From Diplonema papillatum (lineage: Eukaryota; Euglenozoa; Diplonemea; Diplonemida; Diplonemidae), in the NCBI GenBank assembly GCA_030068145.1, contig JAPJBO010000524.1, forward strand, positions 62,001 to 126,000: a stretch of 64,000 nucleotides of DNA, read 5' to 3'. The notes under the pieces are model-generated. The model was given only the letters and a program-made list of their open reading frames with translations, had not been told where the DNA came from and did not search any database. Shown piece after piece: positions 9,351-18,644 of the stretch (position 1 is the stretch's first letter; each line of letters begins with the position of its first letter). The translations under genes and the position numbers were made by a program.

Positions 9351-12300
9351 AACAATCGACCTGCTGCTTCTAAATCCACGAAGGGGGGCCCTCCCCGAAA
9401 CGGGCATTCCAAAGGGTGTCCTCCCTCTAAAGGACAGCAAAACGTTCGCTCTCCGGCAAAAGGGCGAAAGACACCAATCAACAAGGAAGGCTCAAAAGGA
9501 AAAGGCAAAAGCAAGGGACAAACGTCAGGGAAAGGTTGGAAAGGTAATAAACAAAGTCACGATCGCAGTCACACTCCTCCTCCCCCGAAAAGCTCTGTTC
9601 AGGACTTGACTGGTCTTGTCGTGAGCCTTCTTGTTAGGGAGAACCTGCACCGCGACTTCCGTGTCGCAGCTGCACACCTGGGAAAAGACCGTACACTGAA
9701 CGTGTTTGGTCATTTCTTAAGGAAGGCGTCAACGGGGGAGCTTCAAGGTTATTTGGAGCAAACCCTCCTCGGTAGGCTCAAACCATTGAGAGTTTGCATC
9801 CACCAAACCAATGGCCCCCCGAAAGCTGCAGACAAAAAGAGCAAAGCTCCCCTGCCGAAGCCGACGAAGACGAGATTGCACTCGTTTAAGCGGCCAGAGG
9901 TGAGGAAGAATCCGTGGATGACCTCCTTCAACTGCTACGAGGTCCTGCGGAACAAAAAGGCCTTCCACAAAGAAGAATCTCCGCATTTCACCGACGGCAA
10001 GCTAGACAGTGCCGCCTATGCTGAGGCATGTGCTAACGCATTGGCTACGGCTGGAAAACGCTACCGTCACAAGATTCCGCAAGCTTCTTCTAGCATCCGA
10101 CAACCCGGTGTCGTTTATGCTCTCGTTAAGGAAAACGGCGAAATCGTTTATGTTGGCCAAACAAGTGGCACGGCACGGGATCGAGCCTCAGCGCACTTCT
10201 CAGGCGCCAAGCACAAGACCAAAACTGGAAAGCCGACAACGAAAGTTGAACAATTCCTCTTACAGAGAGGATCACCGCTCCCTGTAATTGTGTTGGAAAA
10301 GATTGACTTCGAAGCTACCCGCGACATGGACCCCAAGCGGAAGCGTTTCCTATTCTTTCGCCAAGCTCTACCGAGGGAATATCATTATATTAACACGCTC
10401 CAACCTCTGCTCAACCAAAAAGGCTTTTACTCGGCGGCAGTGCCCAAACGCAAAAGAAAGAAAAAGAAGCGTCCTCCCCCAAAATCGAGGAAAAAGGAAC
10501 GGCCTCGCAAAACCGAGGAACCGCAAACGATTGTCCTCGAGGACAACGTTCCCCACCTCGAAGAGAGCGGCCGTTATGCGGGGATCAAAAGGCAATTAAA
10601 TTACCTTTTGAGACTCGACGAGACACGGCTGGCGAACTACGACCTCGAGAACTGGCAACTCCGTCGAGTTGTCAAAGTCCTCGAGTTCATGCGTAAGTAC
10701 CTTGTCGGGGAGTTCTTCACCCCAAAAGTCGAGATTCTTGAACGGAAACTGATCTCGCGACTTACGCCGTTTGCCCTCTCGAAGATGCAAAAGAAAAAGG
10801 ACACCGCCGTCAAGTGGTTCAAGCTTAGGTTTGACCACAAGACCCTCGACGCGGTTCAGATCGCCTCGCTTCTTCGCTCAGAAGAGACCCGCGCTCTGTG
10901 TCCGGATCCAGAGCTGCTCGACCGAACTCGGATCTGCAACAAGTTGGGACCTCCAATTTCGGCGTTCCTCCTCAACGCTACGAAGGAGAGTCTCAACACC
11001 CCCGGTCCACCAACTCAAGCTGACCTTGACAGCTGCCCCTGCAAGAGTTTCCTAAACTCCGAGGCGGACGCGGTTTTCGATGGTCACGTAATGTGTACTG
11101 CACAGGATCTGAAACTTGAGCCTGAACTGCAACACCTTTTCACTATGGGACTGAAGTTCCGTCTCTCCCACCACGTCGACGAGGTTTTCCATAACCTAGA
11201 AGAAGATGTGAAAGAATACGTCATGACGACGTTCAAGAAAGCCACAGAAGAGGAACAAAGTAGGTTCAGCGCGCACCTAACCACCGAGATCAAACAAAGG
11301 TTCGTTTCAAACCCGCACTTGTCTCCTGACTCTCTCTCTGGGCCGACAAAGCAAGCTCTCTCCAAGTTGCACGAACACTTTGTCGTTACAAAGGTAGACA
11401 AAAGCAGGCACGACGCGGGGTTTGTTTGCAAACGGCTTTACCATAAGCTTCTCAACGAGCACCTCACAAACGCCTGTTACAGAAAGGTCGATGACCGACC
11501 GAATGCCCTGCGACCGTTACATGAAGCCAATAGCTCATTCGGCTTTCCTGCAGTCGATAAGCTACCTTACGTCTATGGTCTGCCAAAGCTGCACAAACAG
11601 CAAAAAGGGATGCGGTGGATCGCAGGGGTGTCGTCACGAGAGCCGCCTCCCGTTGAGGGAACTTCTTCTCTTTCAGAAGAGGAAGAAAGGCCAAACGTGG
11701 AGCCCCGCAAAAAAGAAGGCAAGCCCCGCGCAGTCACCACAGAAGCGAACAAAACGCTTTCCCTGATCCTCAAACAAATCATGCGGTTGCTTAAAGAAAA
11801 AGACCTGATTCTGCGCAAAAAATACGGCATCTCGCGGTATTGGATTGTCGAAAGCGCTGACGAAGTCGCCGTTGACATCAAACAGCGTTATAGACAACTC
11901 AAGCACAAAAAACCGCGAACCTTCGATTTTACGACCATGTTCAACCTACTCCCCCAAGGGGCGCTAAAAGAAGGTGTACTAAAGGCAATCAAAGAGGCCC
12001 TCCTTTTTGGTAACTGCTCTGGAATTACTCTTAATCTACCAGGGAACAAAAACAAGAGTTTCTCACTCGACGAAATCGCGTCCCTCATAGACCTTTGCGT
12101 GGACAACTGCTTCATCGAACAAGGTGGTTTGCTCCTCCAGCAAGTTTGTGGACTGCCTCTGGGGGCTAACGCCTCCCCCGACCTGGCCAACCTATTCTGT
12201 TATAGTGTTGAAGCCGGGTTCGTGGATGAGTTGATGAAAGAGGACCCGGCAAAGGCTCGCCAATATGCCGACACGAAGAGGTACATCGATGACTTCCTAA

Positions 12301-13724
12301 CCTTCGATGTACCTCCACCACCTCAGGAGTTGTACCACATGCAGTACAAAGAAACAACACTGAAAGAAGGTGACGTCGAGTATATCGGAATACGCATCAG
12401 ACTCGAACCTGACTCGAACACGCACCATTTCTTTGTACGCTTGTCGGTGAACGAAAAGTCGCGCAACTGGCACTTCAAGCCGGTCCGTTTCATCCACAGC
12501 TGGTCTACCATCCCCCACCACCAGGGGTCAGCAATCCTAAAGAACCTCTTAGTCCGTTGCCTTACCCTAACAAACAATTGGCCAGACGCTCTACGAGAGA
12601 TCCAGCTCTCAATTTTTCTTCTCCTTAACAGAGGCCACTTGAAGCACAAACTGAAGAAGGTCTTCTTCCAAGGGGTACAGGAGCGTCTCCCTAACCTCGA
12701 ACCTTCCCAACGTCACTTGAGAAAGTGGTTTCACTCGTGTGTGGCAGCATACGAAGCAGGTCTCCCCCTCATAGAAGAGGAACCCATCGTGGGGCGCAAA
12801 AGAAAGCAAAAGCTCGGAAAGTTTGTTGACGAACTAACGCACACCACGAAGTCGGCCTTCTTCCCACTCGCAGAAAACGAGGAGGTAGGCAAGCCTCAAT
12901 GGGTACGGCCGCTGGCCAGTAACGGCATGATCGCACGCGAAGCGAGACTGAACACACGTCTTCGCAGCATTGGCCTTCAGCCACGGTCAGTACCCGGCGA
13001 CGGTAACTGCCTCTTCCACAGTCTTGCTTATGGCAAGCAGGAAGACGCGCAACATCTCCGCCAGGAGATAGCGGACTATTGGGAAAGCAACCAATCCTAC
13101 CTTCGACCGTTCTGCGTAGACTGGTCTACAACGAGCTACATCGAAGGTTTACGGAACGGTGCGTGGGGAGACCACTTCGCCCTTGAAGGCTTCTCCCGCC
13201 TGCGAGACACCCAACTCTGTATCTTCCAGATCACGGAAGCGGGTGATTACAAGTACAGCGAAGTAGGAAACGGCTCTAACCGCCAATTGCTTGGCCACAT
13301 TGCCCAATGGCATTTCATACCAGTCCAGGGCAACATGAACGATGACACAAAAACTCGGTTTATCACCCGGTCGTCGAACATGGGTCCCGTTCCCAATCCC
13401 ACTGGGGACGGGTCAAGCTTCTTCAACGAAGTACTTGAAGGCCTATCGCAGTCGCAACCCGAGTCGCCACCTCGCAGAAAACGCCCACGCATGCCAACAG
13501 CCAGTCCAACAGCCAGCCAGTCACCAAGCGGGAAACCGGACACGAAGAAGACACGGTCCGACCAGGATGTTGATAAGACATCTCAAGGTAACGCTCAGCC
13601 ACTGGAATGTTCCCACTGTGGGGCAACCGAAAAACTGAGCGGCGGATCTTTCGCCAACGCACGGGGTGTCGAAATCCACGAGCGCACCTGTGCAAAAAAC
13701 CCCGCATGCTACCAAAGTACCTAG
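9351..13724 (+). mobile_element. Penelope-like retroelement ORF: GIY-YIG, CxC, reverse transcriptase, OTU, zinc finger
   Basis: A single frame is open from 9351 to the stop at 13722-13724 (about 1457 codons). The numbering below counts from TTG 9606. A basic Gly/Lys-rich leader comes first. A GIY-YIG endonuclease follows at about 168-250 (VVYALVKENGEIVYVGQTS, then ARDRASAH). A CPC motif sits at 477-479 with GHVMCTAQDL nearby. The reverse transcriptase spans about 650-960: YGLPKLHK, TFDFTTMF with the motif A aspartate, CGLPLGANASPDLANLF and RYIDDFLTF. An OTU cysteine protease lies at about 1120-1240, with GDGNCLFHSL (Asp1132, Cys1135) and AQWHFIPV (His1236). A C2HC finger (CSHC, then VEIHERTC) ends the protein. 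Endonuclease at the N-terminus plus a CxC linker is the known signature of permuted Penelope-like elements (Naiad/Chlamys). No in-frame ATG occurs before 9918, which lies after the leader but before the endonuclease. Target repeats and element ends were not found. Confidence 0.85.
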
Positions 13725-13939
13725 CCCAGTCCTATCTGGAGCGCTGGCCCGGCGAGCTACGAGGGCACAAACCTTTTCCCCCCTTTTTTTTTTTCCCCCG
13801 TCTCCTTTCCATTCTTGCATTTCAGGCCTGCATGCCCCATCAAAAGCAATCGAAAAGGAAATAAACGAGCGTTCTACCACCTCGCGCGGTGTCACGGGAT
13901 GTTTGGCAGCCGCTGCTAAACAAACATAACGTGGGCGGC

Positions 13940-13962
13940 GCCGAAGCTTTACCAGCTTCGGC
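13940..13962. other. Perfect hairpin downstream of the retroelement ORF
   Basis: GCCGAAGCT and AGCTTCGGC form a perfect 9-bp stem around a five-base loop, about 215 bp after the ORF stop and after a long T/C run (13778-13803). It may belong to the element's 3' UTR, but no terminal structure was established. The ACGTGGGCGG just before it also occurs near 39985 and 49857 in a similar local context. Confidence 0.4.
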
Positions 13963-14248
13963 TGACACCATTTGCGCACTTAACCATGGTTAAGAAGACA
14001 ACTGAAAGCAAAGACACAAAGATAGCCCAAAGCATCTGCAGAATAACACGAAAAGCCTCTAGGCAAAAACCCGTTTTCACATTTCTTCTTGGAGCGAAGC
14101 GGCAGGCTGGGCGCCTTCGGCAACAGAAGCAAACGTCACCTTGTTGTGCAATTCAAGCCGGCGCCACGACACGCCATTAGGGAGCTCTCATTCGGACACG
14201 CCATGAATCAAATACAATCCCAAGCGAACTTTAACTAAAATACAACAG

Positions 14249-16306
14249 CACGTCGACACGCCGCAAGACAATGAGCGTGTTCCGTGGGATTTCACGGAAG
14301 CGAGCTACAAAAAGATTCAAGTGATCATGGACCAGTACCCTTCCATCAACCGGCAAAGCGGCATCATGCCGCTGCTCCATCTCGCCCAGTGGCAGAACGG
14401 CGGGTGGATTCCCGTGTCGGCGATGAACAAAATCGCGCAGATCTGCGAGGTACCCTCTGTAAGAGTGTACGAGACGGTCACTTTCTACGCGATGTTCAAC
14501 CGCAGGCCCGTAGGGGACTACCACGTGCAATTCTGCATCACGACGCCTTGCATGATCGTCGGGTCAGACGAGCTGATCCAAGCGGCGTTGAAGCACTTAG
14601 GTCTCACTCGCTTTGGCGAGACAACCAGCGGAGCTGACGGTGCCAAGACATTGACCTTGGGCGAGATGGAGTGCATGGGTGCCTGCGTAAATGCGCCTAT
14701 GCTCGTCGTTTCCGACTACAGGTGCGCAACCACCCCCCGTTCGCAAAGTGTTTTGTTTGTTTTGTTTCAATTACCGTAAACGGAAATAACTTGGACCGGA
14801 CAAAACGGCCCAACTCACCTATTTTAGGATCTGGCGGTCCAACTTTTGCCCGGTCCGACCTTTTTCGGGGGATCCTGTGTACTTCGTGAAATTTTGCGGC
14901 TGGCCACTGAACAGCTCTCGCTCCACGCTGTAGTTTGAAAGTCGCGCATGGGCCCGCCGCCAGGAGTTCCCGAACACTGCGCGGCACTGCGTAACCCGCT
15001 GTGTCCCTCCAGCAACTCGCAACGAGGCACCCTGGCCATGATCCAGCCATTGGTAGCCATGGCCCTGTGGTAGGTAAACACAAACTCTTCCTTGCGTGGA
15101 AGGATGTTTGATCGTGACCGGTTGCGGTTGGTCAGTGCCGAGGGTGGACCAAAATGCGTCCACCGTCTGTTCCATTGCTTTGGTAGAGTGCAAACGCAAA
15201 AATGCAGAGTGCAAATCGAGGTTGGCTGACAGGGAAGGAAAAAGTATGAGCCGCCAATAGTGACAATCTCGGTGCGCTCAAGAAGAAACCCAACGCATCT
15301 CTCGCGCCTGACTACCCATTTGTCAAGGGACTTTTTTTTACCTCATGCCCATCGGCCCAACCATCCCACCATAAGTGAATACGTGCCTGGGCGGAAATAT
15401 GTTGGACCGGACAAAATGGTCCAACTGTTTTGGTCGTCGCGCGGTCCAACTTTTGTCCGGTCCAACATATTTCCGGTCCAACTTCTTTCTGCTTACGGTA
15501 CCATACTTCTTGCGGATTGCCCTGCAATCCATTGCGAAAGACTAACAGCATGCAAACGCAGCGCGATTTGATGGCCGATGGGCAAAATATCACGCCGGGG
15601 CGAGAGTGTTGAGCTTTGAAGCCGACACTTACACTCATTTCCGGGCCCGTTTTGCAAACATGGCCTTAAGGAGTGGTGACCTGCGCTCAGGTTGGAGACT
15701 CAGGAACATTTTCGGAGTAGGGGCTTGCACTGATAAACGAAGTAACGGACGACCAGCATCAACTGACCAAAGGTGATGAAATTGATAAGGCCAAAGTTTC
15801 TTGTTCTTCGCGTGTACAGGGCATAACCCTCTCTGTGGGGGGGTTTGCGCCTGTGCTCGTCAGTACGACGGCCTCCTCAACAACACCCTCAACGTTCTGC
15901 GCAGCCGTGCACATAATTACCTTGAAGGGTGTGTTGAACATAATGGAGAAGACGAATTTGTGCCGATGCCTGCAGAAGGATGGTATTACACCCGAATTGT
16001 GGCAGATGCCATCCACCAAACAGAGAAGGCACGTGCAAGTCTGTATTATGTGCAATCTGTTCCGGAAGTTTTCCGTCAGTACAGATGTACGATTCAAAAG
16101 CTCAATAAACCTGACAGCAACGCGCCGCAGTTCTACTATGACTACTACGAGGACCTGACAGTCGAGACTCTCGTGGAGCTCCTGGACGCTTTGAGGGCAG
16201 GCAAACGTGGTCAGCTTGCCTTGGGCTCGCAAGCCGGCCGGCAACACTCCGCGCCACTCGGTGGCAAGACATGCCTCACGACCACTCCACCGGGGCCTTT
16301 CTGCCG
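14249..16306 (+). CDS. NDUFV2: NADH:ubiquinone oxidoreductase 24 kDa subunit (complex I), two visible exons
   Basis: This is the [2Fe-2S] subunit of the complex I N-module in the mitochondrial inner membrane. Exon A is 14249-14721 and begins HVDTPQDNERVPWDFTE, the usual start of the mature protein, right after a TAACTAAAATACAACAG acceptor. It contains TTPCMIVGS and MECMGACVNAPM; the four cluster cysteines are those of CITTPC and of CMGAC. Exon B is 16118-16306. Joining donor CAG|GTGCGC at 14721/14722 to acceptor CTGACAG|C at 16117/16118 restores the frame and gives DYSNAPQFYYDYYEDLT, as in the family. The end reads PLGGKTCLTTTPPGPFCR and then runs into a GGTGTGT donor, so a short last exon is probably missing. 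The presequence exon upstream was also not found; the retroelement may lie in that intron. Confidence 0.88.
14781..14868. repeat. Foldback (inverted-repeat) element, older copy
   Basis: Two arms of about 25 bp, 14781-14805 and 14844-14868, are imperfect reverse complements with the core TTGGACCGGACAAAA. It is the same family as 15392-15475 but more decayed. Confidence 0.75.
15392..15475. repeat. Foldback (inverted-repeat) element with perfect 25-bp arms
   Basis: Arms 15392-15416 and 15451-15475 are exact reverse complements, with a 34-bp centre that itself carries GGTCCAAC motifs. The size and symmetry fit a small MITE-like element. No target duplication was recognised. Confidence 0.85.
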
Positions 16307-17830
16307 GTGTGTACTTTCACAGTGGCGTCGTGCCAGGGGGATTTCAGCCCTTCGCTACGGCGCACGCTTAGTTCTTTTACATAAGCGCCAGCTTGAAAGG
16401 AAATGCTTGACGAAGCCGCCTGACAAAGCACCGAAGGAATCTCAAGTGCTGTAACTACCGAACCACGTGGTAGAACGAAAAAGGGTAAAACCCTTTGGCA
16501 GCACATACTCCAAGAAATGACCGGCAGCTGAAAGTAACGTCCGTATCACGCCCACACACACGCACAGGGATCTCGACGCCAAGAAGGAGGAGGCGAAGAA
16601 ATGATAGGCGAGTGGTTTTGTTTTTCGCCGCGGTTCTTTGAGAACGACGGACCCGCCGGGCTTGCTGGTTGGAGGTGCAGCTGCCGGCTTGGTGCCTCGG
16701 ACTTCATTCGACCCGGCCAATGAAGCGCGCACCCTCGCACGGTGGAGTCCAGCCGAGCAGAAGCTGGGGGGGATTTCTCCCCCCCCCCCCCCTATTGACA
16801 ACCACGCAGCAAGCATCGAAAGCACGCGCACCGGCTTCAGGCATCGTTTTGCGACGCGCAGTACTGCCTAGTGCTCTCGGGCTTGCTCTTTTCATTGATC
16901 TGTTCTGTCTTTTCAAACCATTCACCATTGCCCGTCTGTCCAGCTTTGAAAAGTGTACACCTGCCTAGGGTTTGGATGGGGAGTAACGCCTGAGCCGCTG
17001 CCTGGCGTGCAGAACACGAGAGTTTCAGGCCTGCACCAAGGAACACCGAGGGACATATAATTATTCCGGCAATCGCAGGTTCAAGCCGGGTGCGAGCCAC
17101 CGGCTCTTTCGAGTCTGCTTCACACACGGCAGTTTGTCGCGGGTTGTTTTTTTGAGTATCCACCTGTTTGTCGGAAATCCGTAGGGGTAGATACGTACCC
17201 CACGCAAAAACACGAAGGCACAACAAGGCGGCTGTGCGCAAAAGAGTGTCGAGTCACTTTTCGAACCACCTGGATGTCCAACCTACCTGACAGACAGACC
17301 CGAGCCGGTTTTGTACCGTCATGAGGGTTGCCCGCAAGCAGCGAGTCTTCAGTCGAATCACTTTCTTGATGGCGCGGAAGGAGGTAGGATGGCTTCTCCA
17401 TTCTGCCGTCGGCCGTCCCCGTCGTAGCAGTCTCTCGACGTATCGTGTATTCGTTCTTCGTCTCTTCCACGTCCTTCGACGCCTGTTCGCTTCCATTATG
17501 TCTCTGTCCGGTTTATTCGATTCGTAAGCTTTACATCGCCGTTTTTCTTTCTTGCACGCATCGGTTTCTTGTTGCGTGCGGGTGTGCGCGTATGTGTGTT
17601 GTGTGTTGTGTGTTGTGTGTTGTGTATGGCATGCAAAGCTCACTCAGAAAGTAGTGATACCGACATACGCGCTGTCAAGCAATGGCTGAGGTAAGAAGTT
17701 CACCCAGTAGTGGCGACAAGGACTGCTGCGGGAAGGTGGGGGAGATTGCACGACTGGGCTGGGGGAGAAACATTTGTCACCGATTGTACCGCATTGCCTC
17801 CGCTGCTACTGGAAATGCACGCGCGGTACA
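16307..17830. other. Intergenic stretch with a weak RepA relic and a microsatellite
   Basis: A decayed RepA-like block starts near 16378. A GTGTGTT-type 7-bp microsatellite lies at about 17591-17626. A C-run is at 16780-16793. The open frame from about 16638 reads plausibly for some 45 residues but matches nothing known to me. Confidence 0.45.
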
Positions 17831-18560
17831 GTCACGAGGTCTGTGTTGCGGACCCGTTTCAACGTGGTTGCCTCCCTCAGGTACTTATTTGTGCAGTATC
17901 ACAGATCGTTGCCGCACTTCCACGTTCGAACTACTCTGCCTCGTTTCGTGAAGATGGTCGGGCTTTTTTTGTATAAGCACCTGCTTTGTAGGAAATACTT
18001 GAGGAGGCTGCCAGTTGCAAAGATCAAAGGAGGTAAATGTGCTGTAGCCCACACGAAACACAGGTGAATCTGGGTTTAGTGGCGGGCGTAAGCGTTCAAC
18101 AAAAAAGACCCATTTTGTAGTTGTATTGTTTCTCCCCCTCTAGCCTCCTTCGAAGTAAGCACAAGGCAGCCCCTCGAGTATTTTTGGCGACAATCAGCGT
18201 GAGAGATGGGAGCGAGCTTGATTGTGCAGAGAGAGCGGCGGAAGGCCTATACTTCCAGAGCGTCGACGGGCAGGGCTTCATAAAGACCCAGGGGGACCCG
18301 GCGGAGCCTGAGACGGAGCCGGCGAGCCTTGAATGGGTCCCCGGAGACCACGGCCGGGGTGATGGTCTCGTCACCGACAGCCGGAGAGCAGATTGCCATC
18401 AGCGGCCGCGTTGCGGGCCTCTGCAGGCTCCCGCGGCACAGTTTCAACGTCTCGTCACCGACAGCCGGAGAGCAGATTGCCATCAGCGGCCGCGTTGCGG
18501 GCCTCTGCAAGCTCCCGCGGCACAGTTTCAACGTGGTGTCGCCCTCAGGTACTACAGTCA
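17831..18560 (+). pseudogene. Array of broken copies of the N-terminal part of the LRR gene, interrupted by RepA
   Basis: Bases 18186-18545 match 18725-18960 of the intact gene: the block encoding SVRDGS, FQSVDGQG, then SLEWVPGDHGRG. They end with a unit encoding AGEQIAISGRVAGLC that is itself duplicated (about 18372-18455 and 18456-18535). Another partial copy lies at 17831-17963 and ends in GTGAAGATGGTCGGG, where the intact gene has GTGAAGGTGGTCGGG at about 18675. RepA sits exactly at that break. Each copy ends in CCCTCAGGTACT, which looks like a splice donor. Confidence 0.7.
17971..18185 (+). repeat. RepA dispersed element, inserted in a duplicated gene fragment
   Basis: This is a full-length copy beginning GTATAAGCACCTGCTTTG. 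Near its start it has AAATACTTGAGGAGGCTGCC and at its end GGCAGCCCCTCGAGTATTTT, which are inverted repeats of each other. It is nearly identical to 28376-28592. It interrupts a copy of the LRR gene between sequences that are about 35 bp apart in the intact gene. Confidence 0.85.
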
Positions 18561-18644
18561 TGTTCGAACCTCTATGTGACTACTTTACTACTGAACGCAC
18601 CCCCACTAAGTTAGGAGAAGGGATGGTCTCACTCACTGAAAACC

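Larger units (their letters stand above)
14722..16117 (+). other. GT-AG intron of NDUFV2 (1396 bp)
   Basis: The boundaries GTGCGC...CTGACAG are set by protein continuity across the junction. The phase is two bases before and one after. The intron contains two related foldback elements (14781-14868 and 15392-15475) and frames with no resemblance to genes. Confidence 0.8.

Noticed and set aside
17075..17105. tRNA B-box-like GGTTCAAGCC
   Set aside because: The flanking bases do not form a T-stem, and no A-box or acceptor stem is found upstream.
17971..18185. RepA as a spliced-leader RNA gene (it contains an ACAG/GTAAAT-like junction)
   Set aside because: The sequence upstream of the junction does not resemble a known diplonemid leader, copies are too diverged and in both orientations, and the termini are inverted repeats.
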